DNA of 53,771 nucleotides from Treponema sp. (lineage in GTDB: Bacteria > Spirochaetota > Spirochaetia > Treponematales > Treponemataceae): contig JAKSTQ010000014.1 in NCBI GenBank assembly GCA_024402475.1, forward strand, positions 1 to 53,771. Direction: 5' to 3'. Positions 25,559 to 34,863 of this stretch are shown here, piece after piece (position 1 is the first letter of the stretch; each line of letters opens with the position of its first letter). The notes under the pieces are model-generated. The model made no database searches and had not been told where the DNA came from. It saw only the letters and a program-made list of their open reading frames with translations. The position numbers and the translations under genes are program-made.

Positions 25559-27466
25559 ATGGAAAGAACATTACCAAAAATTATTCGTGAAGTCAGCCAG
25601 AAACACCCTGACGTACAGGCACAGCTTTCACGCGGAGAAGACAAAGAATTTTACGGAACAACTTATAAAGAAATGTTCGAAGCTTCCCAGAAATTCGCCG
25701 GTGGACTTTTGAGCCTTGGGACAAAACGCGAAGAAAAAATCGGTCTCATCTCTGATAACCGCAAAGAATGGGAACAGTCTGATATTGGTCTTCTTTCTAT
25801 CGGTGCAATCGACGTTCCACGCGGATGTGATGCAAGCGTTGCAGACCTTAAATACATTCTTTCTTTTACAGAAGTTACTTCATGTATCGTAGAAAACTCA
25901 GCTCAGATTGAAAAAATCATGAGCGTCAAAGATGATATTCCTACACTCAAACGCTTTATCATTTTTGACCAGCCTACAGATAATGCAAAAGATCTTTGTA
26001 AAAAAGCAAAAATTGATCTTTATCACTTTGATGACATTATCGAACTTGGTACAAAGTTCAACGAAAAAAATCCAGGTAAAGTAACAGAAGAACTTGAAAA
26101 AGGTGACTGGGACGACATCGCAGGAATCATCTTTACTTCGGGAACAACTGGTACACCAAAAGGCGTAATGCTCAGCCACGGAAACTTCATCACACAGCTG
26201 GATGAACTTGATGAACGTATTTACCTCAATCCAGGTGACCGCGCTCTTTGTGTCCTTCCGGTATGGCATGTTTTCCAGCGCCTTGTTGAATACGTTATCC
26301 TCAACCAGGCAGCAACAATCTGTTATTCAAAACCTATTGGCGCTGTTCTTCTTCCTGACCTTGCAAAACTCAATCCACATCTTTTGCCTGCTGTTCCTCG
26401 TGTATTCGAAGCAGTTTACGAAGGTGTAAATAAAATGATGCGCCGCACTGGTGGAATCACATATGTAATGTATTCTTTCTTTGTTAAGATTGCGATTCTT
26501 CACAGCCGTGCAAGCCGCAGACTTTTCCGCAAAAACTTCAGAACAAAGTACGATTATCCTGTTCTCTGCTGGATTTTCCTTACATTACCATGGCTTTTGC
26601 TCAGCCCTCTTAAAGCTCTCGGAAATGTTCTTGTTTACAAAAAAATCCGTGCAAAGCTTGGTACAAACTTCCGTGCCGGTGTTGCAGGTGGCGGTGCTTA
26701 TGCTAAGGCAATCGACGAATATTTCTGGGCAATGGGCGTTAATGTCGTAGAAGGTTATGGTATGACAGAAACAGCTCCGGTTGTTGCAGTTCGTCCTGTT
26801 GATGCTCCTGTTTTTGGCTGTATCGGAACTCCTATCCGCGGCGTTTCTGCCCGCATTGTTGATATGGAAGGAAACATTCTCGGCAAAGGAAAAAAAGGTG
26901 TTCTCCAGGTTAAAGGTGGAACTGTAATGAAGGGTTACTACAAACGCCCTGATCTTACAAACAAAATTCTTTCTGCTGACGGCTGGCTTGATACAGGTGA
27001 CCTTGCAATTGAAGGCGTTAACGGTGAACTTAAAATCCTCGGTCGTGTAAAAGATACTATCGTATTGAACGGCGGAGAAAACGTAGAACCACTTCCAATC
27101 GAAAATAAATTGAACGAATCAAAATTCATCGAAACAAGCGTTCTGGTCGGACAGGATCAGAGAAGTCTTGGTGCTTTGATTTACCTCAATAAAGAAGAAG
27201 CAGAAATCTGGGCAAAACAGAACAATATTTCTTACAAGATGTACGAAGATCTTCTTAAGAAACCTGAATTGTATGCAATGATCGAAGCAGAAATCCGTGA
27301 CCTTGTTAACTCAAAGAACGGATTCAGAGCATTCGAACGCATTTCAAAATTCACATTCCTTCCAAAGCCATTTGAAATCGGTAAGGAACTTTCTGCAAAA
27401 CAGGAAATCATGCGTTACAAGATTCAGACAATTTACGAAAAAGAAATCAAGGAATTGTTCAAATAG
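25559..27466 (+). CDS. AMP-forming long-chain acyl-CoA synthetase (second copy)
   Basis: A 635-residue paralogue of the gene at 20258-22222 with the same layout: P-loop IIFTSGTTGTPKGVMLSHGN, A5 motif GYGMTETAPV, WLDTGDLAI and the hinge ILGRVKDTIVLNGGENVEP. The start at 25559 follows an AAAAGGA Shine-Dalgarno; the in-frame ATG at 25535 has none. It has its own promoter and a strong terminator. The two copies share motifs throughout but differ in the N-terminus and in the hinge (VLNGGENVEP versus VLLDGENIEP), so they may differ in chain-length preference or regulation. Confidence 0.93.
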   Translation: MERTLPKIIREVSQKHPDVQAQLSRGEDKEFYGTTYKEMFEASQKFAGGLLSLGTKREEKIGLISDNRKEWEQSDIGLLSIGAIDVPRGCDASVADLKYILSFTEVTSCIVENSAQIEKIMSVKDDIPTLKRFIIFDQPTDNAKDLCKKAKIDLYHFDDIIELGTKFNEKNPGKVTEELEKGDWDDIAGIIFTSGTTGTPKGVMLSHGNFITQLDELDERIYLNPGDRALCVLPVWHVFQRLVEYVILNQAATICYSKPIGAVLLPDLAKLNPHLLPAVPRVFEAVYEGVNKMMRRTGGITYVMYSFFVKIAILHSRASRRLFRKNFRTKYDYPVLCWIFLTLPWLLLSPLKALGNVLVYKKIRAKLGTNFRAGVAGGGAYAKAIDEYFWAMGVNVVEGYGMTETAPVVAVRPVDAPVFGCIGTPIRGVSARIVDMEGNILGKGKKGVLQVKGGTVMKGYYKRPDLTNKILSADGWLDTGDLAIEGVNGELKILGRVKDTIVLNGGENVEPLPIENKLNESKFIETSVLVGQDQRSLGALIYLNKEEAEIWAKQNNISYKMYEDLLKKPELYAMIEAEIRDLVNSKNGFRAFERISKFTFLPKPFEIGKELSAKQEIMRYKIQTIYEKEIKELFK

Positions 27467-27495
27467 AAAGTGCCGCAAAGACACTGATAAAAGTT

Positions 27496-27547
27496 TTCGG
27501 GCGAAGCAGTCTCTTTCTTAAGAGGTTACTTCGCCCGAAGTTTTTTT
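27496..27547 (+). terminator. Terminator of the second acyl-CoA synthetase gene
   Basis: TTCGGGCGAAG (27496-27506) pairs perfectly with CTTCGCCCGAA (27529-27539) and is followed by seven T. It overlaps the stop codon of the convergent Rsm22-like gene and may act weakly in both directions. Confidence 0.9.
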
Positions 27548-28994
27548 ATTCAATAATTATTGCGCCGGTTTTTTTGTCACGGGGCGTATCTTCAGCCGGA
27601 ACAAAATTACATTCCAGCAAATCACCGCTGTTAATCATTTCTTTACCCTGACGCATCACAAGTGCAAGCCCATACTGAGTGCAGGCATAAAATCCGATTT
27701 TTCCGTTTGCAAGGTGAATTGGATCTGATGCAATTCTTAATTTTAACTTCTGCTCAGACTGTGACTGCTTGCCGCTTACTGCAAAAACAAAACTTAATAC
27801 CGCACGTTCTTTTGGAAGATGTGCAGACTGAGAAAGCTTTAAAAGCTTTGCCGGCGCATCTTCTGTACTGAACGCAAAGTTACACCATTTACCGTTTTTA
27901 CCTTCTCCAGTTTTTCTGCCGTTAAAATGTTCATCACGACTACCTTTAAGAAGACGACCGTCCATACAGCAGGCAGCCTCATGAGGACAAGGACTGCTGA
28001 CAGTAAGACCGTTTCTGATAAAACAGTCGCGGGTTAAAGAAACAAATCTTGCAGAACGTGGAACTCCTGGTTCAACTAAAAGATATGCAGCATCTTTTGT
28101 TCCGTATTCCATAAGTTCCTGACTGTAATTTTTTGCAAGAAAATCCAGAGGACGCATGTCAGACTGAAAAGCTTCGTTAAACATATTTGCGCAGGTAACG
28201 AATTTTGCTTTCTGTTTTATCTTAGTTCCAAAAGCTCCCTTTACGCGGATAATTTTCCAGGGCTGCTGGTCACCATTAACTGTTCTTGAAGCAACACTAA
28301 GATAAATTTCTTCTCCAAGACTCATTGTCAAAGGAGACAAATCAAGACAATACCATGTAAGTTTTTTATTACGCAAAGAAGGACATGCAAGCCACAAAGC
28401 TGTCACTACAGTAAGCGGCCCTGAACCAATATCAAGACAGATATCATCATCGCAAAGTCCAATAGAATCCACATCCATGTTTGCAAAAAGTCTTGTCTGA
28501 CGAACAAGATTCCACCACATGAAATATCTGGTGTACGCACTTAAAACCACTTTATCATTCATGTAAGCGGTGCGGCGTTCATCGCGCTGGTCTGTAAGCT
28601 GATGACTTAATTCATTGATATCCTGGGGAAGGTTTTGAATCTGCTTTGAATTAAGCGGAAACACTCCCTGAACAACTGCCGCAAAATCTTCCAGAACTGA
28701 CTTTGCATCTTTAGGAATTGAATTTACGTCAAACAGAGAACCGCATTTTTCAAAAGCAGTATCTTTCCCAGAGCCGCGTTTTGTATTTTTTCTGCGTCCT
28801 GATTCATCCTGAGCATCCGGATTGTTTTTATACCATTCACGCTTTTCAAGACGGCGGGCTTTTTTTTCTTCGATAATTTTTCTAGCTTCACGCTTTTCTT
28901 TTTTTACTTCTTCTTTTTTATTGGCCTTATTCTGAGCAAAAACTTCTGAATAAAATTTCGGACCATTTTTTTCGTGAACGTGAACTTTTGCCAT
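27546..28994 (-). CDS. Rsm22-like ribosomal small-subunit methyltransferase family protein
   Basis: A 482-residue protein. The first ~90 residues are a highly charged, probably basic coiled or disordered extension (KKEEVKKEKREARKIIEEKK). A SAM-binding fold follows: CLDIGSGPLTVVTALW (motif I). Then come VEPGVPRSARFVSLTRD, CPHEAACCM and WCNFAF, which match the Rsm22 family (PF09243). Rsm22 relatives are linked to mitochondrial and bacterial small-ribosomal-subunit assembly and carry a cysteine-rich site. It lies 13 bases after der, the last gene of the ptsI-der operon. The methyl acceptor is unknown; activity as a methyltransferase is not certain. Confidence 0.82.
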   Translation of the reverse strand: MAKVHVHEKNGPKFYSEVFAQNKANKKEEVKKEKREARKIIEEKKARRLEKREWYKNNPDAQDESGRRKNTKRGSGKDTAFEKCGSLFDVNSIPKDAKSVLEDFAAVVQGVFPLNSKQIQNLPQDINELSHQLTDQRDERRTAYMNDKVVLSAYTRYFMWWNLVRQTRLFANMDVDSIGLCDDDICLDIGSGPLTVVTALWLACPSLRNKKLTWYCLDLSPLTMSLGEEIYLSVASRTVNGDQQPWKIIRVKGAFGTKIKQKAKFVTCANMFNEAFQSDMRPLDFLAKNYSQELMEYGTKDAAYLLVEPGVPRSARFVSLTRDCFIRNGLTVSSPCPHEAACCMDGRLLKGSRDEHFNGRKTGEGKNGKWCNFAFSTEDAPAKLLKLSQSAHLPKERAVLSFVFAVSGKQSQSEQKLKLRIASDPIHLANGKIGFYACTQYGLALVMRQGKEMINSGDLLECNFVPAEDTPRDKKTGAIIIE

Positions 28995-29007
28995 ATCTAT
29001 CCTTTAA

Positions 29008-30495
29008 CTATTCCTGTTCCCTGTCTTCCCATTTCTGACGGCTTGCTTTCATTTCAAGCTGAACAGGAATTTTATCAAAGCCCAGATCTTCACGGATTCT
29101 GTTTTTCAGGAACGAAAGATATGTTTCTGGAACAACTTCCGGGCGGGTTGCAAAAATTGTAAACACAACAGGATTTACACTTGTCTGAACCATGTAGCGC
29201 ATTTTAAAATGAGCTGTTCGGCTTGCAGGAGGCGGATACTTGTGAACCCAGTCCTTAAGAGCTGTATTAAGAACGGATGTTGTTACTTTCTTTGTAAGCT
29301 GGGAATAAAGTTCAAGCGCATTGTCTAACAGCATTTTAATGCCGTCGCCTTCAAGTGCGCTCAATGCAATAATCGGTGCGTATTCCATCTGCCCGAACAT
29401 AATATGAATTCTTTCTTCTGCCTTTTTAATCGGAAGACGGCCTTTTTCCTGAGTATCCCATTTATTAAGACAGAAAATAATTCCGCGTCCCTGCTTGTAC
29501 GCAAGGTCACAGATTTTTTTATCCTGTTCAGCAAGTCCTTCCTGAGCATCAATCATCAGAAATACGATATCGCATTCATCAAGAGTTTTAATTGCGCGGT
29601 TAACAGAATAGTATTCTACATTTTCTGTTACTTTTGCTTTGCGGCGGATTCCGGCTGTATCAAGAATCGTAAAATTTCTGTCATTATAAGTAAAGGAACC
29701 TTCTACAACATCACGGGTTGTTCCTGCATAATCACTTACAATAGATGCTTCTGTATGAGTAAGACGATTACTGAGTGTAGACTTTCCGGTATTCGGCTTT
29801 CCAAGAATTGCAACACGGATAGGACGCTTTTCGTCGTCATATTCTGTTACCCTTGAAAAATCAAGGCCAGCAATAAGTTTTTCTGAAAGCTCAGGAATTC
29901 TGTCACCATGTTCTGCACTGATAAAAAGAAGTTCCTTGAAACCAAACTTAAAATAGTTCCATGCGTTTTCTTCGTTGCGGCCGCCTTCTGTTTTGTTAAC
30001 GGCAGCAATTACTTTATCCCAGTAAGGTCTCAGCTGCTGAACGAATTCTTCGTCTTCAGGAGTAATGTTTCCTGCTTCAAGAAGCAAAAGAATTCTGTCT
30101 GCTTTTTTAATCTTATCAAGCGTTTTTTCAACTACAAGGTCATCCATCACAGCTTCCATCGTTCCGATGTCGCGTGTAAGTTTGTATCCGCCTGTGTCCA
30201 TAAGATGAACCGGCTTTCCGAGAATAAATGCATCACCTTCTACAGGATCTCGTGTAACACCTGGAGTCGGATCTGTAATTGCAACTCGTTTATGCATAAA
30301 GCGGTTGAACAACGTTGACTTGCCGACATTCGGGCGGCCTGCAATTACAATAAGAGGAAGGTTTGCGTATGTTTTAGTTCTGTCGTATTCTGGTTTTTCA
30401 ACTGCTTCTTCATCAGTTTCTTCAACAAATACTTCCTGTTCTACAACCTGTTTAGGTTTAGAAAAATCGGGTTTCTTTTTTTCTTTTTTTGCCAT
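29008..30495 (-). CDS. der: Ribosome-associated GTPase Der (EngA)
   Basis: A 495-residue protein with two tandem GTPase domains and a C-terminal KH-like domain. Domain 1 has GRPNVGKSTLFNR (G1), DTGG (G3) and NKTEG (the G4 site, NKxx rather than NKxD). Domain 2 has GKPNTGKSTLSNR, DTAGIRRKAKV and NKWD (G4). It acts in 50S ribosome assembly. The start at 30495 is supported by AGGA upstream, and the ~32 in-frame residues before it are unlike Der. A lysine/glutamate-rich N-terminal extension of about 50 residues precedes G1. It is 19 bases after ptsI and 13 bases before the Rsm22-like gene. Confidence 0.97.
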   Translation of the reverse strand: MAKKEKKKPDFSKPKQVVEQEVFVEETDEEAVEKPEYDRTKTYANLPLIVIAGRPNVGKSTLFNRFMHKRVAITDPTPGVTRDPVEGDAFILGKPVHLMDTGGYKLTRDIGTMEAVMDDLVVEKTLDKIKKADRILLLLEAGNITPEDEEFVQQLRPYWDKVIAAVNKTEGGRNEENAWNYFKFGFKELLFISAEHGDRIPELSEKLIAGLDFSRVTEYDDEKRPIRVAILGKPNTGKSTLSNRLTHTEASIVSDYAGTTRDVVEGSFTYNDRNFTILDTAGIRRKAKVTENVEYYSVNRAIKTLDECDIVFLMIDAQEGLAEQDKKICDLAYKQGRGIIFCLNKWDTQEKGRLPIKKAEERIHIMFGQMEYAPIIALSALEGDGIKMLLDNALELYSQLTKKVTTSVLNTALKDWVHKYPPPASRTAHFKMRYMVQTSVNPVVFTIFATRPEVVPETYLSFLKNRIREDLGFDKIPVQLEMKASRQKWEDREQE

Positions 30496-30514
30496 TATGG
30501 TTTCCTGAAAAAAT

Positions 30515-32230
30515 TTAAAGGCGGTTAAGGGACTTTTCAGAAACAGCCTGAAGTTCCTGAACTGTAATTTTTGAAAGCATTTCTTTAACACTTGAAATCT
30601 GTTTTGGGCTCATACTCAAAGTACGCACACCCATTCCTGCAAGTACCATGGCACTGTTAACTTTACCTGCCATTTCACCACAGACAGAAACATCAATCTT
30701 ACTGCTGACAGCTGCTTCAATTGTATTTTGAATAAGGCGCAGAACCGCAAGATGAAATTCGTTGAACAGATGTGCAACATTTTTATTTTCGCGGTCAACA
30801 CCAAGTGTATACTGTGTTAAGTCATTTGTACCGATTGAAAAAAAGTCACATTCCTTTGCCATACAGTCTGCAACAATTGCAGCAGCGGCGGTTTCGACCA
30901 TAATTCCCATCGGAACATTTTTATTGAATGGAATATCTTCTGCTTCAAGTTCTTCCATTACTTCTTTTGCAAGAGCCTTTGCTTTACGAACCTGATCAAC
31001 ATTAGTAATCAACGGAAGCATGATTTTAAGATTACCGTAAACGCTTGCACGATACAAAGCACGCAGCTGTGTCTTGAACAATGCAGGATAATTCAAAGTA
31101 AGGCGAATTGCACGCAGTCCCATAAGAGGATTTGTTTCTTCAATTTTTGGAATATCGTTAACGCTGATATTTTTGTCACCACCGGAATCCAGAGTACGGA
31201 TTGTAACCGGTTTGTCACCCATAATTTCGAGAACTTCCTTATATGCCTTGAACTGTTCTTCTTCCGAAAGTGCACGGTTTGCAAGTTTATGCTTTGTAGT
31301 TGTATCTGCCATAAAAAGAAATTCAGTACGGAACAATCCGATTCCGTCAGCACCTTCTTCAAGCGCCATGCGGGCTTCTTTTGGTGTACCGATATTTGCC
31401 ATCATTGTAAAACGGGTTCCGTCTTTTGTCTGGCCTGGAAGATTCCTGAATTTTAAAAGGCGGGCTTTATGCTCGTTTTCAAGCTTAATTTTTTTGATGT
31501 AGTCAGCAAGTGTAATTTCATCCGGGCTGACAATAACTTCGCCCGCCGTTCCATCAACAATTACCTGCTGGCCAGTCTTAATCTGCTTTGTAACTTCTTC
31601 TGCACCAAATACCGCAGGAATATCATAGTTACGGGCAAGAATCGCAACATGGCTTGAAATACCGCCTTCAATAAGTGCAAGCCCTGCAATTCTTTTTTTA
31701 GAAAGAACGATTGTCTGACTTGGAGTAAGGTTGGTTGCAATAATTACGCTGTCATCTGGAATTTCATCAATAGAAAAAACATGAATATCAAGAAGGTCAT
31801 CAAGAACACTTCCGAAAATGTCTTCAATGTCCTGAGCTCGTTCTGCAAGATAATCGTTTCCTGAATTACGCAGACGGTCCGCATAACTTTCAGTTTTATC
31901 CTGAAGAAGAAATTCAATGCTCATCCGTTTTGTTTCAAGATCTGTTTTAAGTTCAGAAATGAAAACAGGATCTTCCAGCATTAAAGCATAAGTTTCCAGA
32001 AGCTCTTTCTGGATTTTGTCCGACTTGGAATCAGGATTAAGGCTTGTAAGCTGAGAATTGATTTTATTCTTTACGGCCTCAGTAGCATTCTTAAAACGTG
32101 ACCACTGTTCACTTATATCTTCTTCTCTGATCTGTTCATGCGGAATAACGCGCTGCTGCTGATCAGGAATTACAAATGCTTTACCGAGATTTATGCCTTC
32201 AGAAATCGAGTTTCCAAGAAAAATATTCAT
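30515..32230 (-). CDS. ptsI: Phosphoenolpyruvate-protein phosphotransferase (PTS enzyme I)
   Basis: A 571-residue enzyme that takes phosphate from PEP to HPr, the first step of the phosphotransferase system. The phospho-His is in GGISSHVAILARN near residue 190. The PEP-binding C-terminal domain has GIGLFRTEFLFM, RTLDSGGDKN, GIMVETAAAA, FSIGTNDLTQYTLGVDRENKNV and CGEMAG. The length is normal (about 570). No HPr or EII gene is nearby, so it may serve sugar uptake elsewhere or a regulatory PTS. It is transcribed from a perfect consensus promoter and heads the ptsI-der-rsm22-like operon, an unusual mix of sugar control and ribosome assembly. Confidence 0.97.
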   Translation of the reverse strand: MNIFLGNSISEGINLGKAFVIPDQQQRVIPHEQIREEDISEQWSRFKNATEAVKNKINSQLTSLNPDSKSDKIQKELLETYALMLEDPVFISELKTDLETKRMSIEFLLQDKTESYADRLRNSGNDYLAERAQDIEDIFGSVLDDLLDIHVFSIDEIPDDSVIIATNLTPSQTIVLSKKRIAGLALIEGGISSHVAILARNYDIPAVFGAEEVTKQIKTGQQVIVDGTAGEVIVSPDEITLADYIKKIKLENEHKARLLKFRNLPGQTKDGTRFTMMANIGTPKEARMALEEGADGIGLFRTEFLFMADTTTKHKLANRALSEEEQFKAYKEVLEIMGDKPVTIRTLDSGGDKNISVNDIPKIEETNPLMGLRAIRLTLNYPALFKTQLRALYRASVYGNLKIMLPLITNVDQVRKAKALAKEVMEELEAEDIPFNKNVPMGIMVETAAAAIVADCMAKECDFFSIGTNDLTQYTLGVDRENKNVAHLFNEFHLAVLRLIQNTIEAAVSSKIDVSVCGEMAGKVNSAMVLAGMGVRTLSMSPKQISSVKEMLSKITVQELQAVSEKSLNRL

Positions 32231-32239
32231 ATCTTTTCT

Positions 32240-32268
32240 ATTATATTGAGGGATTTACACGGTGTCAA
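32240..32268 (-). promoter_or_regulatory. Perfect consensus sigma70 promoter of ptsI
   Basis: Minus strand TTGACA (32268-32263), exactly 17 bases, TATAAT (32245-32240), then 9 bases to the ATG. All 12 consensus bases match. The TGA inside TTGACA is the stop codon of the upstream lipoprotein gene. Confidence 0.85.
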
Positions 32269-32900
32269 TTTACAAAAACAGCACCAGTTTTTCTGATCCA
32301 GTCTTTCTTAAGTTTTGTATATTCACCAGAATAGCGTTCAGTGAAGTTTGACATTGTATTCATTGAGCCGTTCTTCAAAAGCCAGCAAAGAACATAACTT
32401 GATTTATCGGCATCAACATCAATAAGGAATTCAAGGCGGTTAAGTTTATCATCAAAAGTATAATCCTTTCCTTCTACCGCAAGTTTTCCTTCTACAAAAA
32501 TTCCAGGACGAATATGTTTAACATCACAGTTCTGCAGAACAAAAACAGCCGGGTAATATGGAATTCCTGTAATTGTATAAACAATATCATCAGCCTTAAA
32601 ACCATCAAACTTAGACGGAAGTTTTGTAATAACAAGTTTTGTCAAAGCTGAATCATATTTTGCGCTGGAAGGTGAAATTTCAACAGGTTCAACCTTTCCT
32701 ACAACGCGGGCTTCGATTTTTTCGATTTTACGGAATACGCAGCTTGTATAAATTTCTCCCCTGTCATCAGCCTTTGTAACAACATAAGTACTTTCCTGCT
32801 TTACAGGTTCTGCAACTTTTTTGGCTGACTGACATGAAGCAAAAAATGCAAGCACTACAGATGCAGCAGCAATAATTTTCCAGTTTGTGATTTTTGTCAT
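32265..32900 (-). CDS. Lipoprotein of unknown function
   Basis: A 211-residue protein with a lipoprotein signal peptide ending LAFFASC (Cys near residue 23). CGGAG lies 9 bases before the ATG. The mature part begins QSAKKVAEPVKQESTYVV and is mostly beta-prone with a CSxxxR-like stretch (IYTSCVFRKIEKIEAR). No catalytic motif or family was recognised. Its stop codon lies within the -35 box of ptsI. It has its own extended -10 element at 32926-32934. Confidence 0.78.
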   Translation of the reverse strand: MTKITNWKIIAAASVVLAFFASCQSAKKVAEPVKQESTYVVTKADDRGEIYTSCVFRKIEKIEARVVGKVEPVEISPSSAKYDSALTKLVITKLPSKFDGFKADDIVYTITGIPYYPAVFVLQNCDVKHIRPGIFVEGKLAVEGKDYTFDDKLNRLEFLIDVDADKSSYVLCWLLKNGSMNTMSNFTERYSGEYTKLKKDWIRKTGAVFVN

Positions 32901-32925
32901 TTTTAGAATCTCCGAAAAAAAGTTT

Positions 32926-32934
32926 AGTATATCA
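32926..32934 (-). promoter_or_regulatory. Extended -10 promoter element of the lipoprotein gene
   Basis: TGATATACT on the minus strand (TG, one base, TATACT). The predicted leader is about 20 bases and includes the Shine-Dalgarno. No clear -35 box. Confidence 0.4.
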
Positions 32935-32956
32935 CTCCATTATCGGAAATAATCAG

Positions 32957-33000
32957 AAAAAAAGTTACCTTTAGGGTTCAGGCAGCACAACCGGTAAACC
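32957..33000 (-). terminator. Possible terminator after the YgiQ-type gene
   Basis: On the minus strand an imperfect stem (GTTTACC with GGTAAC, plus inner GGTT with AACC) is followed by seven T. The stem has a bulge, so the call is tentative. Confidence 0.4.
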
Positions 33001-33003
33001 GGA

Positions 33004-34833
33004 TTATTTACTAAGCAGTACTTTTATTAAATCTGATCTGCCTGCTGTCTGAAGTGCTTCTTTTACAAGTCCTGCATTCTCCCGTTTATTAAACTGTAAA
33101 AGTGCCCGCTGCAGTCTGCGTTCATGACCGCCTTTTGCAACATATACTTTTTCAAGTCTGCCGTCAGGACCTTCTTTGTGAGGATTTAATTCAGTGTAAT
33201 ACATACAGGTTGCAAGGCTTCCTGGTGTAGGATAAAAATCCTGAACCTGATCAGGAACAAAGCCGGTCTTTTTTAAGTAAAGTGCTACATCAATTGCTTC
33301 TTTAAGTCCGGCACCCGGATGTCCTGCAATGTAGTAAGGAACAAGATACTGTTTAAGGCCAAGTTTTTCGTTTGTCTTTTTATATTCCCGGGCGAATTCT
33401 TCGTAAAGCTCGTGATTGGACTTTCGCATCAGTTTGAGAACATTATTGCTTACATGTTCAGGAGCAACCTTTAACTGCCCGCTGATATGATATTTGCACA
33501 GTTCTTCAAAAAAGGTCTTGTCTTTGTCCATCATAAGATAGTCAAAGCGGATTCCACTTCTGATGAATACTTTCTTTACGCCAGGTACCTGACGCAGTTT
33601 ACGCAAAAGCTCAACATATTCCGTGTGATCAACTTTTACATTCGGACAAGGGTCACTTCCAAGACAGTCGCGGTTTGGACATGCCCCCGCTTTTGCCTGC
33701 TTGTCACATGCATCCCGGCGGAAGTTAGCAGTCGGCCCGCCAACATCATGAATGTAACCTTTAAAATCTTTGTCCGCCGTCATAAGTTTTGCTTCCTTCA
33801 AAAGGCTTTCATAACTGCGGGCCTGGATTCTACGCCCCTGATGGAACGTAATTGCACAGAACGAACACGCACCAAAACATCCGCGGCAGCTTGCAAGACT
33901 GAATTTCACTTCTTCTATGGCAGGAACTCCAGTCTTCCCGTTTTCCGCCTTGCCGTCATACATAGGATGCCAGGTTCTTGTAAAAGGCAATTCATAAATT
34001 GCATCGAATTCTTCGGTAGTCAAAGGATCAGAAGGCGGTTCCTGAACAACAAAACGAGTTTCGGCAGGCTCAACAAGAACCTTTGCGTTAATGGAATCAG
34101 TATTCTGTTCCTGGATAAGATAACTGCGGGCAAAAAGTTCCTTGCTTTCCGGAGTATTTTTTGAAACTTCAGTGTAATTAGGAAGCCTGATTGCATCAGC
34201 AGGAAGTTCAGATTCTTTACCGGTAAACCAGCAGGTTCCTTTTACGCCTTTGATTTCACGGGCAGGAACTCCAGAGGCAAGCAGATCAGCAATCTGTATA
34301 ATTGAATGTTCTCCCATGCCGTACATTAAAAGGTCGGCTTTTGAATCCAGGAGAATTGAATGTTTTACGGTATTTGACCAGTAATCGTAATGACTTGTTC
34401 GTCTCAGGCTTGCTTCAATTCCGCCGATTAAAACAGGAACACCTTTGTAAGCCTGTTTGATTTTCTGAACATATTGAATTACAGCACGATCAGCCCTTTT
34501 GCCTGCAACACCGCCGTGGGCATAGGCATCACTTGAACGCGGTTTATTGTTTGCAGTGTAATTGCTCACCATGGAATCCATGGCACCGCCAGAAACTAAA
34601 AACGCAAGTCTAGGCTGTCCCAGAACCTTAAATGCTTCCACATCTTTCCAGTCCGGTTGCGGAATAATTCCGCAGGAATAACCATGAGACTCCAGAAGAC
34701 GGCACAACAGGGCAGCAGCAAAACTTGGATGATCAACATAAGCATCACCTGAAACAAAAACAAAATCAAGCTGGCTTATATTGCGCTGTGCAAGATCTTC
34801 TTTACTGACAGGCACGAACAATTTTCTGTCCAT
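33004..34833 (-). CDS. YgiQ-family radical SAM protein
   Basis: A 609-residue protein of the YgiQ (UPF0313) family. The N-terminal domain has FVSGDAYVDHPSFAAALL, GYSCGIIPQPDW and LIGGIEASLRRTSHYDYWSN. The radical SAM cluster motif CRGCFGACSFC (CX3CX2C) is near residue 315, with the SAM core after it (VFIRSGIRFDYLM, LKVAPEHVS, LVPYYIAGHPGAG). The reaction of this family is not established. A C-rich insertion (CDKQAKAGACPNRDCLGSD) is typical of it. It lies 30 bases downstream of trkH. Its AAGGGA Shine-Dalgarno is farther from the ATG than usual (about 11 bases). Confidence 0.95.
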   Translation of the reverse strand: MDRKLFVPVSKEDLAQRNISQLDFVFVSGDAYVDHPSFAAALLCRLLESHGYSCGIIPQPDWKDVEAFKVLGQPRLAFLVSGGAMDSMVSNYTANNKPRSSDAYAHGGVAGKRADRAVIQYVQKIKQAYKGVPVLIGGIEASLRRTSHYDYWSNTVKHSILLDSKADLLMYGMGEHSIIQIADLLASGVPAREIKGVKGTCWFTGKESELPADAIRLPNYTEVSKNTPESKELFARSYLIQEQNTDSINAKVLVEPAETRFVVQEPPSDPLTTEEFDAIYELPFTRTWHPMYDGKAENGKTGVPAIEEVKFSLASCRGCFGACSFCAITFHQGRRIQARSYESLLKEAKLMTADKDFKGYIHDVGGPTANFRRDACDKQAKAGACPNRDCLGSDPCPNVKVDHTEYVELLRKLRQVPGVKKVFIRSGIRFDYLMMDKDKTFFEELCKYHISGQLKVAPEHVSNNVLKLMRKSNHELYEEFAREYKKTNEKLGLKQYLVPYYIAGHPGAGLKEAIDVALYLKKTGFVPDQVQDFYPTPGSLATCMYYTELNPHKEGPDGRLEKVYVAKGGHERRLQRALLQFNKRENAGLVKEALQTAGRSDLIKVLLSK

Positions 34834-34863
34834 AAAAATTCAATTCCCTTTTATCAGTAAATC

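Noticed and set aside
33487..34164. A 225-codon open frame antisense to the YgiQ-type gene
   Set aside because: It mirrors the strong coding gene on the other strand and has no promoter, Shine-Dalgarno or recognisable domain.
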